Part shown: positions 43,700-54,700 of the stretch, in pieces
Layout: every line of letters starts with the position of its first letter
Numbering within the stretch: the stretch's first letter is position 1
DNA from: Rhabdophis nuchalis
Taxonomy: Eukaryota > Chordata > Lepidosauria > Squamata > Natricidae
Direction: 5' to 3'
Length of the DNA: 64,000 bases
Assembly: GCA_039707465.1 (NCBI GenBank)
Contig: CM077647.1
Coordinates: forward strand, 171,798,163-171,862,162
Notes under the pieces: generated by a model
What the model was told of the DNA's origin: nothing
Seen by the model: the letters and a program-made list of their open reading frames with translations, nothing else
Database searches by the model: none
Made by a program: the position numbers and the translations under genes

Positions 43700-44243
43700 T
43701 ATTTATTTATTTATTTTATTTTATTAAATTTATACCCCGCCCTTCTCCTTGTTAGAACCCAGGGCGGCGCACAGGCATAATTTAAAAGACACAAAATACA
43801 ATAAATATCAATTAAAATGTATTAAATTAATAAACCCGTGCTAAAACCCAATGTTAAAACCCTTACCAGATTATAATTTTTTCTTAAAAAGTCAGAAACG
43901 GGGGGCTATCCTAGGCCGGCTTGTTGGAATAAATACGTCTTAAGACGTTGGCGGAAGAGGCGGAGGTCCGAGATAGTACGAAGGTCGGGGGGTAGGTCGT
44001 TCCAGAGGGCTGGGCCCGCCACAGAGAAGGCCCTTCCCCTGGGTGTCGCCAACCGGCATTGCCCCGCCGACGGCACCCGAAGAAGACCCTCTCTGTGGGA
44101 GCGGAGCAGACGAAGGGATGTATGGGGCAGGAGGCGGTCTCGTATATAGCTAGGCCCCGAGCCATGGAGCGATTTAAAGATGGTCGTCAATACCTTGAAG
44201 CGCACTCGAAAGGCCACAGGCAGCCAGTGCAGCTCGCGCAGGA
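43700..44243 (-). mobile_element. L2-like LINE 3' end
   Basis: The minus frame of about 100 codons (MAFRVRFKVLTTIFKSLHGS to LKTYLFQQAGLG) is open to the C-terminus, followed by the 3'UTR and a tatttatttta tail at 43701-43730. Confidence 0.93.
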
Positions 44244-44260
44244 TTAAATCATTTCTAGAC

Positions 44261-44553
44261 CAGAGGTGCTATTCAGCAGGTTCTGACCAGTTCTGAAGAA
44301 CTGGTAGCGGAAATTTTGAGTAGTTCAGAGAACCGGCAAATACCATCTCTGGCTGGCCCTGCCCATCTATTCTCTGCCTCCCGAGTCACAGCTGATCAGG
44401 AGAGAATGGAGATTTTGCACTAACCTTCCCCTGGAGTGGAGAGAGAATGAGGATTTTACAATATCCTTCCCCTGCCACACCCACCGAGCCACACCACACC
44501 CACCAAGCCACGCTCACAGAACTGGTAGTAAAAATGTTTGAATATCGCCACTG
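44261..44553. mobile_element. hAT MITE with perfect 8-bp TSD
   Basis: 293 bp, cagaggtgctattcagcagg to atatcgccactg, flanked by ttctagac at 44253-44260 and 44554-44561. Related to 2967 and 44609. Confidence 0.92.
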
Positions 44554-44608
44554 TTCTAGACTATAGGCATGTGAATGTGGATATGTTGTGTGTTTCCAGT
44601 CCATAGAG

Positions 44609-44845
44609 CAGGGGTGAAATCCACTTATCTTTGCTACAAGTTCGGTAGCAATGTGAGCGTGTGCACAATGTGAGCAGGAAATCCTGTTTTCTAGCTAATA
44701 TAAATCGCACGGCACAACTGATCATCGGAAAAACCAGTTCGCTCGAACCGGTAGCATTTGTTTTTATTACTGGTTTGGGTGAACAGCTGGCATCTTTGCT
44801 ACCGGTTTCGGCAAACCAGTCCGAACCGATAGCATTTCACCCCTG
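44609..44845. mobile_element. hAT-like MITE with inverted ends
   Basis: caggggtgaaat at the 5' end and atttcacccctg at the 3' end, 237 bp. The flanking 8-mers do not match, so the target duplication has decayed or the ends are inexact. Confidence 0.8.
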
Positions 44846-44891
44846 CTTTAGAACCATTGGCTTAACAAATAATTCAACCAATTTGGGCTCC

Positions 44892-45135
44892 TATTTATTT
44901 TATTTTATTTTATTTTATTTTATTTTATTTTATTATTTTATTTTATTTTATTTTATTTTATTTTATTTTATTATTTTATTTTATTTTATTTTATTTTATT
45001 TTATTTTATTTTATTTTATTTTATTTTATTTTATTTTATTTTATTTTATTTTATTTTATTTTATTTTATTTTATTTTATAAACCGCCCCACTCTCCCCAA
45101 GGGGACTCGGACTATTGATACTGAATAGTCACAGG
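44892..45135 (-). repeat. (TTTTA)n array on an L2 3' tip
   Basis: About 37 attt t pentamers with two one-base slips, then 'aaaccgccccactctcccca', the minus-sense L2 terminus. Similar to the array at 3199. Confidence 0.93.
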
Positions 45136-45295
45136 GAGCGGATACACGTGGCTGGATACACGTACACTTAGAATAACTTTATTTTAACTTTGAATGTACA
45201 CTAAGCCGGCATATGTTAAAATGAAATTTTATTGCATTCAGCTCTCAAAGGGTTACCACCTCCAATATATACTGCATAAACATGACAAAATAAAT

Positions 45296-45832
45296 ACCGT
45301 ATTTTTCAGAGTATAAGATGCAGTTTTCTCCCCCTCATAAAGAGGGTGAAAATCTGGATGTGTTTTATACGCTGAATACAGCATTTTGGGCCTCCCAAAA
45401 CCCCATCCACTTCTCAAAAATGGATGTGCAGAGGGTTTGGGAGGCCTGCAAACTGCTCCTGAGAGCTGGGGAGGGCAAAAAAGAGCAAAACAAGGGCCAT
45501 TTTTTGTTCGTTTTTGCCCAATCAGCCCCTAGGGGCGCTCTACAAGCTTCCCAAAGCCTATGCATGCCATGTTGTTTAAAAAAAATGGCCCCGTGTTTGA
45601 AAAAACAGGCCGTTTTTCCTTGTTTTTGCCCCCTGCCCGCCCCCAGGAGCACTTTGCAGGCCTCTTCAACTCTCTGCATGCCCCATTTTTCACAAATAAC
45701 AAGACATGCAGAGGCCTTGGGAGGCCTGCAGAGTGCAAAAACTTTTTTAAAAAAAATTTGCCTCTTCAAATTCTTGGTGCATCTTATACTCCAGTGTGTC
45801 TTATACTCCAATAAATATCGTACGTACGTACA
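45296..45832. mobile_element. TIR element (CCGTATTTTTCAGAGTATAAG type)
   Basis: Inverted ends: accgtatttttcagagtata and, at the other end, tatactccaataaatatcgta. Internally, several opposed copies of 'ggcctcccaaa' and 'tttgggaggcc' blocks. A non-autonomous DNA transposon of uncertain superfamily. Confidence 0.72.
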
Positions 45833-46021
45833 TACATACATACATACCCACATATATTATATGACACAGGGAAACAACACTGTTTGGATGTATAATGTTT
45901 TTAATGGAAGTTGAAATTTATTACATTTGAATGATTGAATTACCTCACGATGTTTCTAGTGGAACCCTTAAATTAAATGTAATTTCATGCTAATATAAGC
46001 AAAGTCTCAATTTCAGGGGAT

Positions 46022-46165
46022 ACGTTCTGTGCATCTTTGGCTTATAGCCATGCTGACCGCATGACCACAGGAATTGTCTTTGGACAATGTTGGCTCCTTC
46101 AACCAAGAAATGGAGATGAGCACCGTGCCCTAGAGCCAGAGCCAACTGACAGGGAAAAACTTAAC
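46022..46165 (+). mobile_element. Sauria-type SINE 3' part next to TRAC exon 4
   Basis: 'catctttggcttatagccat' to 'gagatgagcaccgtgcccta' aligns with the 3' half of the SINE at 49789-50150. It ends about 100 bp before the preferred exon 4 acceptor. Confidence 0.78.
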
Positions 46166-46263
46166 CTTTACAAATGTTTGAAAATGGTTTGTCTTTCGGA
46201 CAACGGGTATCGTCCTAATTCTCTCAGATAACCAGAAATCTCTCTTCTTCTTTTTTTGATTAG

Positions 46264-46535
46264 GAATGACAGAAAAATGGGGAAACGTAACTGGAATGTT
46301 GTGGAAGAATCATCTAGGACTTCAATATTTGACATGCTACCAGCTTTCCTGATTGTCTTCTCGTATTTTTGAACAAAACAGCTTCATTTTTTAAATCTTT
46401 CGTAGAACAGCTTTTAAAAAACATCTAGGCAGCTTATCAAGCCAAATTCTCGCCTTGTTCGAATGTACTATACCGTCTTCTGAATATTATGTGTTAAAAC
46501 ATTTACAGTGTAATAAAGATGCATATTTGAATGTG
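46264..46535 (+). other. TRAC: TRAC exon 4, probable 3'UTR
   Basis: A strong acceptor (tctcttcttctttttttgattag) ends at 46263; AATAAA lies at 46512-46517, so cleavage is expected near 46530. In mammals the last TRAC exon is wholly untranslated and follows a donor just after the stop, as here. A second possible acceptor, tttcag at 46011-46016, would add about 250 bp including a SINE fragment. Confidence 0.7.
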
Positions 46536-46621
46536 TGTATGTGTGCGGCTCATGCTTTACTATTCAGGATCAATGATACTTCTTCCCCCTTTATCAAGAA
46601 TAAACTCATTATGGCTTACCA

Positions 46622-46900
46622 AGAACAGAATAACAGAGTTGGAAGGGATCTTGGAGATCTTCTACTCCAACCCCATGGTCAAGCAGGAAGACCTATACCA
46701 TTTGGCTGTCCAATCTCTTCATATAAGCCATGGTGGTGCAGTGGTTAGAGTGCAGTACTGCAGGCTACTTCGGCTGACTGCCAGCTGCCTGCAATTTGGC
46801 AGTTCAAATCTCACCAAGCTCAAGGTTGACTCAGCCTTCCATCCTTCCAAGGTGGGTAAATTGAGAGCCCACATATAAGTCTAAGTGCTATTTCTAATGC
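46622..46900. mobile_element. CR1 3' tip followed by tRNA-derived SINE
   Basis: Minus-sense CR1 tip 46622-46725 (cagagttggaagggatcttg), then a plus-sense SINE 46727-46895 (gccatggtggtgcagtggtt; B-box-like 'ggcagttcaaatctc'). The SINE lacks its central part. Confidence 0.82.
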
Positions 46901-47566
46901 TAAAAACCTCCAGTATTTGAACACCCACAACTGCTGGGGGGAAGTCACTGATTAATTAGTAATAGTATAGGTTTATAATATTGCATAATGTGGTTTATCT
47001 TGTTTAAATGAGAAAGACCGGCCTTTATGTCCCTGCGTGCCAACCCACTTATATTTTCTTTTGCTCATCTTAATGTGGGAAGCCCTCCCCCTCCTAGAAG
47101 AATGAAACATTTTGAGGAATATATTTAAAAGGGAGAATATTATATTTCCCTAGAAGAGAAATGGAGAAAGATGTTTTTTTAGAGGCAGGAAGCAGCCCCA
47201 GTATCCCTGCCCCCAAGCAGAAACCGAGGAGGCACCTTTTAGAAATGCAGATTTGGTAATCCATTCAAAAGAGGATGTTTTGAAACATCCTGCAGCAAAG
47301 TCTGAACAAAGGGCAGAATGGTAGGATTAGACCCCTCACTCAAGACCCAAACCAGGTCAAAGCCCTTAAACCACAATAGGAACACAAGTCCCTTCATTGC
47401 ACTCCCTTCCAACTCTTCTATTATAATGTATTGTATGGTATTTTATTAGAGAAAAGGTATTTTTACTGGACAAGAAATGAAAACAACAAAAGTGAAGCAA
47501 GATCTGAAGCAAAAAAGCCCGAACTTGTACATATCAAACGTTTACCCAAATCCCTCCCCCCAGTTA
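46900..47566. other. Spacer downstream of TRAC, no gene seen
   Basis: No recognised exon or repeat apart from a short tattg run near 47425. In mammals this side of TRAC carries regulatory elements; no specific motif cluster stood out. Confidence 0.45.
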
Positions 47567-47574
47567 CCCCAACC

Positions 47575-48248
47575 CAGTGGTCGGCAAACCGTGGCTCACG
47601 AGCCAGGAGTGGCTCTTTGGCCCCTTGAGTGCGGCTCTTACTCCACCCACCCACGGGCAGACACTGGGAGCCGCACGCCCACTTCCCTCCTCCCCCAGCG
47701 GGCCGGCGGGCGGGCGCAGGGAGGATTGAAGGCTGAGGCTCCCTAAGTGCCGCCCAGTCCGTCCGGGCACCGCACGCCCACCTCCCTCCCAGCCCGTGTG
47801 CCGGACAGCCCTGTAAAATGCCCCTCGGTGCTCTCTGTGGGCGGCTGTTGCTGCTGCTCCCGAGCCCCGCGACACGCAGTTCTCGCCATCCGAGCAGCCT
47901 GGCTGTCCTGCCCGATGCGCCTGCCGGGCGACCTCGGACGGCAAGAACTGTGTTTCGCGGGAGCAGCAGCAACAGCCGCCCGCAGAGAGCACCGAGGGGC
48001 ACTTTCCAGGGCTGCTCGGCACACGGGCTGGGAGGGAGGTGGGCATGTGGGGCCCGGGAGGACTGGGCAGCGCTTAGGGAGCCACAGCCTTTGGTCCTCC
48101 CCTGCTCCTGGCTCGCTGACATGCTGGGCTTTCCGCTGCTTTCGGGGGGGGAGGGAGGGAGAGACTTAGACACAGAGAGACAGACAGAGAGAGCCAGAGG
48201 GGGAGGGAGGGAAAGACAGAGAGAGGGAGGGAGAGAGAGAGGGAATCA

Positions 48249-48286
<38 letters not shown>

Positions 48287-48687
48287 GACAAATGGGTCGA
48301 GGGAGGAGAGACAGATACAGAGAGAGAGAGAGTGACAAAAAGAAAGAGAGAAAGAGAAAGAAAAATAGAAAGAAAAAGAAAGTGGGAGAGAGAGAGAAAA
48401 AGAAAGAAAAAGAGAGAAAGAAAGAAAGAAAGAAAGCAAGAAAGAAAAGAAAGAAAAGAAAGAAAGAAAGAACTTATCACCACAATTGAGCACAAAATTT
48501 TGGTTGCTAAGCAGGACCGTCATTAAATTATTTTCACCACATTTTCCAAGTTGGCCACGCCCATCTGGTCACATGACCGCTGAGCCACTCCCATACAACA
48601 GGTCACACCTTTTGGCTCTCAAAAGAAATTTCAATTGTGGTACTGTTGATATTTGGCTCTATTGACTAATGAGTTTGCCCACCACTG
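47575..48687. mobile_element. hAT element, SPIN-like ends, 8-bp TSD
   Basis: 1,113 bp. 5' end cagtggtcggcaaaccgtgg; 3' end tgactaatgagtttgcccaccactg when read in two parts. Flanked by ccccaacc at 47567-47574 and 48688-48695. The GAGCCA/TGGCTC-rich ends and the 3' 'aaagaaatttcaattgt' resemble the horizontally transferred SPIN hAT group as I recall it. The centre is a GC-rich inverted repeat (about 47745-48085) plus CA and GA microsatellites. No intact transposase. Confidence 0.85.
48130..48475. repeat. GA/CA-rich microsatellite inside the hAT element
   Basis: gaga/gggag runs 48150-48245, (ca)n 48249-48280, gaaa-rich 48330-48470. Neighbouring frames are low-complexity. Confidence 0.92.
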
Positions 48688-48699
48688 CCCCAACCCAAT

Positions 48700-49250
48700 G
48701 TCCAATCTGCATCTCCCAAAGGTGTCAGGTGGGGTGCATCTTCAAGTGGCCTCCTTCAGTTGGTGCATAGAGACAGTTGACCTTGACCAAACCCAAACAT
48801 GAGCCATCAGCATGCGCAGAAGATGGTGAGAAGAATACTCCCTTCCTGATATCTCCACCAGCACCTATTTCCCATGCCCCCCCCCCAAAAAAATACCATG
48901 AGTCCCTCCCCACCCTCCCTGTTTCTTTGGCAGCCGATAGCAAGCATGCAAAGTAGAGGCTGACAACTTTTGTGACTTGACTTCTTGAGTTAGGTTTTGC
49001 AAACTTGGCATTAAATCAGATTAAATAAGTGGGGGAGAATCTACTCGGGTCTGAATCATCTAAAATTCCATTGACACCTACACAAAGAGGTTTTGGTAAA
49101 AGCAGAAAAGAAACGTAATTATAGTTTTGTTTCCCCCGAACAAACCACCGCATTCAAGCTGACAGTATCAGTAAGTGAGGAAGAACTTGTTTTGCTGCCT
49201 TTTACATCTAAGGAGGCTTCTTCAACCTAGTCTTTAAATCTGTTGGCTTT
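48700..49250. other. Spacer, no gene seen
   Basis: No recognised gene or repeat. A poly-C/poly-A run lies at 48878-48892. Confidence 0.4.
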
Positions 49251-49254
49251 AGAG

Positions 49255-49580
49255 TAGAATAACAGAGTTGGAAGGGACCTTGGAGGTCTTCTAGTCCAAC
49301 CCCCTGCTTAGGCAGGAAACCGTACATCACTTCAGACAAATTGTTATCCAATCTCTTCTTAAAAACTTCCAGTGTTGGAGCATTTACAACTTCTGGAGGC
49401 AAGTTGTTCCACTGATTAATTGCCCTCCTTGTCAGGAAATTTCTCCTTAGTTCTAGGTTGCTTCTCTCCTGGATTAATTTCCACCCATTGCTTCTTGTCC
49501 TGCCTTCAGGTGCTTTGGAGAATAGTTTGACTCCCTCTTCTTTGTGGCAGCCCCTGAGATATTGGAACATTGCTTTTAAG
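49255..49580 (-). mobile_element. CR1-type LINE 3' end
   Basis: The minus frame of 120 codons contains [20 protein letters not shown] and NQWNNLPPEVVNAPTLEVFK and is uninterrupted to the 3' end. Confidence 0.92.
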
Positions 49581-49589
49581 AAATATGTT

Positions 49590-50195
49590 GCATTTACACA
49601 TATACCGCTTCATAGGCCTTTACAGCCCTCTTTAAGCAGTTTACAGTGTCAGCATATTGCCCCCCAAAATCTGGGCCTTCATTTTACTGGAATTGGATAT
49701 TGGAAGGATGGAAAGCTGACTCAACTTTGAGCCAGTAAGGATCGAACCCCTGGCAGTCAGCAGATTTAGCCTGCAATGCTGCATTCTATAAGGGACGTGG
49801 TGGCTCAGTGCCTAAGTTGCTGAGCTTGTTGATCAGAAAGGTTGGCAGTTTGGCGGTTCGAATCCCTATTGTCGCGTAACAGAGTGAGCTCCCGTTACTT
49901 GTCCCAGCTTCTGCCAACCTAGCAGTTCAAAAGCATGTAAAAAATGCAAGTAGAAAAATAGGGACCACCTTTGGTGGGAAGGTAACAGTGTTACATGCAC
50001 CTTCGGCGTTTAGCCATGCTGGTCACATGACCACAGAGACGTCTTCAGATAGCGCTGGCTCTTCGGTTTTGAAATGGAGATGAGCACCCCCCCCTAGATT
50101 TGGGAACAACTAGAACATATGTGCGAGGGGAACCTTTACCTTTATCTTTACTGCATTCTAACCACTGTGCCACTACGGCTCCTAATATTGGAAGG
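49590..50195 (-). mobile_element. tRNA-derived SINE, minus sense, host of a Sauria SINE
   Basis: 3' end at about 49595; the tRNA-like part is split at ctgcattcta and resumes at 50151 (ctgcattctaaccactgtgc...). Same family as 29481. Confidence 0.82.
49789..50150 (+). mobile_element. Sauria-type SINE, full length, 10-bp TSD
   Basis: 'gggacgtggtggctcagtgc', B-box 'ggttcgaatcc' at about 49856, and 3' end 'gaggggaacctttaccttta'. Flanked by ctgcattcta at 49779-49788 and 50151-50160. A diagnostic squamate retroposon. Confidence 0.93.
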
Positions 50196-50519
50196 AACTT
50201 ATTTTTATTTCATTGTATTTTTACTCCACCTTTGTTATTTTTACAAATAACAATTCAAGGAGGCGAAAATATCCAACATACTTTCCTCCTCCCCAAAACC
50301 AGCACCCTGTGAGGTGGGTTGGGCTGATAGAGCAAGTCACTGGCCTAAAGTCACTAAGCCGGTTTTTACACCTTAAGGTGGGACTAGAACTCACAGTTGC
50401 CTGGTGATTGATCAGCCCAAAGTCACTCAGCTGGTTTTCATGGCTAAGGCAGGACTAGAATTTACAGTCCCTTAGTGATTGGCCACCCAACCAGCTTTCA
50501 TGGCTAAGAACCCTGCTTT

Positions 50520-50805
50520 AATACAATACAATACAATAGCAGAGTTGGAAGGGACCTTGGCGGTCTTCTAGTCCAACCCCCTGCCTAGTCAGGAAACCCT
50601 ATAACATTTCAGACAAAATGCTATCCAATCTCTTTTTAAAAACTTCCAGTGTTGGGTCATTCATAACTTCTGAAGGCAAGTTGTTCCACTGATTCTAACT
50701 GTCAGGAAATTTCTCCTAAGTTTTAAGTTGCTTCTCTCCTTGATTAGTTTTCACCCATTGCTTCTTGTTCTACCCTCGGGTTCTTTGGAGAATAGTTTGA
50801 ATAAT
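50520..50805 (-). mobile_element. CR1-type LINE 3' end with AATAC tail
   Basis: aatac units 50521-50536, then minus-sense CR1 (agcagagttggaagggacct) to about 50800, where it breaks off. Confidence 0.88.
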
Positions 50806-50945
50806 CTATTATTTGATATTGGGGCCAAGGGTTAATGTTAGGATTAGGGTTAGGGTCTGGTTTTTAAAAGCTGTGCAGGGCCAATAATGCTATGATAATA
50901 TATGTCATTTGTTACTCTCGTAACGGTGTAATAAAAAGGTGTACC

Positions 50946-50986
50946 ATTCATACATACATACATACATACATACATACATACATACA

Positions 50987-51017
<31 letters not shown>

Positions 51018-51018
51018 T
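50946..51018. repeat. (CATA)n microsatellite
   Basis: About 18 copies of cata with no interruption. Confidence 0.96.
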
Positions 51019-51116
51019 CTGATTCTATGTGGATACAGTTCCATCAGCCTTTAATAATAGACACATCTAAGTTTCTGGACAGTACCAACCCCAGATGACT
51101 TAGGGGGCATAGTGCC

Positions 51117-51320
51117 AAAGATGTTTTTCCAAAAGGCAACAGGATTTTGTTTTTCCTTGAAGGCATCTCACTTCTCATCCAAGAAGCTTCTTCCCTTCTG
51201 ACTGAATGGTGGAGAAAGGAAGGATTTATATTCCTTGCAGTCATCTGGTCATTAGCACTCTCTCTGAGAGTCATTAAGGCCACTTGGAGGTTTATCTGTG
51301 CCCTCAGGGTCACCTGAATA
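51117..51320. mobile_element. Palindromic MITE-like element, copy 4 (partial)
   Basis: Contains the family's 'gccaaagatgtttttccaaa' and 'cttctcatccaagaagcttc' blocks. The second arm is replaced by other sequence. Confidence 0.65.
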
Positions 51321-51739
51321 GTGCAGATGGGTGTGGAACCTAATGCCTAATAAGTAAGATCCTTCGTTTTGGATCACAGAGCAGGCAATCAATTTCTCAG
51401 AAATACACATTTCAGTTGATGGATGTAAAAAATTGAAGAGACATAAAATTCTTGTGGAGTTTTTATTAAAGAGTGCTAAAAAAGAAGAAGAAGAAGAGGA
51501 GTTGGCCAGCAACATTTCAAGGGTGAAAAGATTCTCGGTTTGAACACTCTCGTTTCTGGGTGCTAAAAAAGACAGAAATCACCTTACAGCAGTTGCTTCA
51601 AAGATGACATTTCTTCCTTTACAAAATAATTCTGGACACATTTAAATTCAATGGATAATTAGAACTGGAGAAAAACAATGGCTACCAACCTGCCTCCCAT
51701 TGAGGACCTGTAGACTGCACAAGTCAACAAGAGGGCTGT

Positions 51740-51782
51740 GAAAATATCTACAGACCCCTCGCATCCTGGACATCAATTGTTT
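51740..51782 (+). mobile_element. LINE 3'UTR, left half, split by an L2
   Basis: 'cctcgcatcctggacatcaa' and 'ttgtttcaa' continue at 56358 with 'cttctgccctcaaaacgatg', reconstituting the order seen in other copies of this LINE. Confidence 0.7.
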
Positions 51783-54700
51783 CAAGTTGATTGACTGCGC
51801 TTGCGCGAAGATGGCGGGCTAGCTCTGGAGCTCCGTGTGGGCTGCGGAGGCCGTTAGCATTTTTAAGTGCTCCCTGCCCTCGCTTGCGATCTTGGAGGGC
51901 ATGGGATGATGAGGGACCCACCCGGCCATTCCAGGGTGAGGTTCGCAATATCGGGGGTAGAGCGGGCGGAGCGCCGGCGACTGGAACGCCCGGACGGTGA
52001 GAGCGCCGGAGCGGGAACTGCCGCAACGGAGGCCAGTGCAGAGGCCACCGCCCGGACGTTTTAACAGGGGCGGAGAGAGGCCGGCTGCACTGAAGAGCTC
52101 CGGAAGCTGTTGGTGGCGAGCCGTGGGGCGAGACGGTGGTGAGAGTGCCGGGTGGCCAGCGGTAACGGTGAGAGATGTGTGGAGGAAAGACGGTGGAGGA
52201 GGCGAAGACGCTGGAACGGTGGAACGAAAGGGAGAGTGGAGAGAGAGAGCGGAGGGGAGAGGTGGCCGCTGAAAACCGAGCCGACGGCGGTGGGAGCGCC
52301 GGGAGGCGAGGGGTGAAGGCGGCGACAGAGGAGCTGGCTGGAGGAAGGTGGAAGGTGGCGGCTGTGAGAGAGCCGCGTGGTGGTCGAGAGTGGAGAAGGT
52401 TTGAGGCGGCTGCTGGAGGCCAGGCTGACGGCGGTGGGAGCGCCGAGAGGCTACTGGCGAAGGCGGTAACGCGGGGGATGGCGGCGGTGGGAGCGCCGAA
52501 ATGGACGTGGACGGCCGCTGACCAGTTGTAATATCATCTCCCCATGGTCACTCTCCTAAGTTTGGGAGAATTACGCCACCAAGGCTTTGGTAGGCCCGGA
52601 AGAACGGACTGTCTTAAAGAACGTGTGACAGTAATCAACTATGATCATCATTGCGAACTAACTGTAATTTAATCTTAACTTACCAACTTAATTTATTCTG
52701 GTTTACCTCACCTTGCACTTTACTTCATTTTCCAACTAAATGAATTGAACTGAATGAACTGTTTTAACTAATTGCTAACGATTTTTAACATCTGTATTTA
52801 TTCCAAAACCCACCCGAATTCCATCTACATAATTTATTCGGACAGGATTAATTTTAGTCATCTATTTATAAATATATGTATACCAGAGCAAACCTACTAT
52901 CTCTGCGAGAGTCCCCGCTCTCGCAGGTTTGGCCCTCCGATCTATCTAGGGCCCATCTTGATGATGGTATTGTTAATCCGAAGAGATGGGCGAAGCGCGG
53001 CCTTAGGGGATTTTTAGTTTTTATGTTATTTAAATTATCTTTTTAGGGGGTACGAGGGAGGGGGGCGGATATAGACAGATGGAGACGGAAGTAGTGATCA
53101 ATAGGAAGGGCCAGGACAGCAGTCGACGGAGGGAAGCGGAAGGTGCCGAAAGGAGGGGGGATACTCGAGTCGTTCCACAGGAGGGCATACCAATTCAGAG
53201 GGTCGTGGGGAGGGGCAGGACCGAGGGGAGACAACTTTCATCCTCCCGGTTGGTGGCTCGTAACCGTTGGCTGCAAACGGTCGGGTGCCACAACCCCCGC
53301 AGGCTAGGTGGTCAGGGAGTACAGAGCCAGGGTCTGCGGCTGATGTTCTGCAACGCCAGGTCCGTTGTCAACAAAGCCCCCCTCATTAGTGACCTTGTGT
53401 CAGAGGGGGAGCCGGACCTGGCTGGTATTGCGGAAACCTGGTTGGGCCACGAGGGAGGACTTCCCCTCGTTGAAATGTGCCCACCAGGCTACCGCGCTTT
53501 TCATCAGCCTCGGGCCCTAGGCAGGGGTGGTGGGGTAGCGGTCATTATCAAGGAAGGCCTTGAGCCGAGAGAGACCATTGTGCCTCAGACCACCGGCTGT
53601 GAGTCCCTCTGCGTGAAGTGGGGCCTAGGGAGGCAGTTGGGCTTGCTGGTTGTATACCTGGCTCCCCGCTATGTAGCAGCAGCCCTGCCCGAGCTCCTGG
53701 AGGTGATCGCTACGGTGGCAGTTGAGACCCCCAGACTTTTAGTCATGGGGGACTTTAATCTGCCATCGTTGGGCGAATCATCCGAGGCAGCTCGGGAGTT
53801 CATGGCTTCCATGACGGCCATGGACCTGACCCAAGTAATTCAGGGCCCCACCCACGAGGGTGGACATACGCTGGATCTCATCTTTGTCTCGGGCCAATGG
53901 AAGAGTGATCTGGGTATAGGGGATATAGCCATCACACCCTTGTCATGGTCAGACCACTCACTTCTCCGGCTCGACTTTCCGACCGCTGCTCCCCTCCGCG
54001 GGGAGGCGGAACCAGAGTTACCAATCTGGTACCGCCCCAGGCGCTTGATGGACCCAGATGGGTTCCAGACAGCGCTTGGGCCATTTCCTGTACCCCTGAC
54101 CCGCGCCCCGATGGAGGACCTCACGGCCGCATGGAACATTGCGGCCGTGGGAGCCTTGGATCGGGTCGCGCCCTTGCGGCCTCTCTTGCGGCGGCGAACC
54201 ACCCTGGCTCCTTGGTTCACTGACGAGCTGCGGGTGATGAAACGCCGCAAGAGATGCCTAGAGGGAAGATGGAGGTCTACCCGCTCTGAATCTGACCGGA
54301 CACAGGTAAGAGCCCTTTTACGGACTTACATTGTGGCGCTGAGAGTGGCCAAACGTCATCATTGTGCCACTCTCATAGCATCCGCAGAAAACCGCCCTGC
54401 CGCCTTGTTTGGGGTGACCCGCTCCCTCCTTCAACAGAGGGAGCGGGAAGCCCCGCTACAGGGTAGAGCAGAGGAATTTGTGACTTTTCTGCAGGAGAAA
54501 ACCGCTCAGATACAGAGTGAGCTAGCCCCCATTCATGGCCCAGTGGAATGCCACGAGAGAGATCTTGTTTGGGAGGAGTTTGACTCCGTTGCTTCCGAAG
54601 ATATGGACAGGCTACGTGGGCGACTGCGAGCCACCACATGTTTATTGGACCCGTGTCCCTCCTGGCTTGTACTGGCATCCTGGGAGGTGACACGAGGCTG

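Noticed and set aside
47463..48288. Overlapping GC-rich frames of 140-236 codons on both strands
   Set aside because: They lie in the inverted-repeat core of a hAT element; symmetry produces open frames on both strands, with no transposase motif.
50832..50858. TTAGGG-like run 'ggattagggttagggt'
   Set aside because: Only two to three units; too short to call an interstitial telomere.
51997..52531. GC-rich plus frames upstream of the L2 ORF
   Set aside because: Could be an L2 ORF1, but composition is G/R/E-rich and repetitive with no domain; treated as the element's 5' region.
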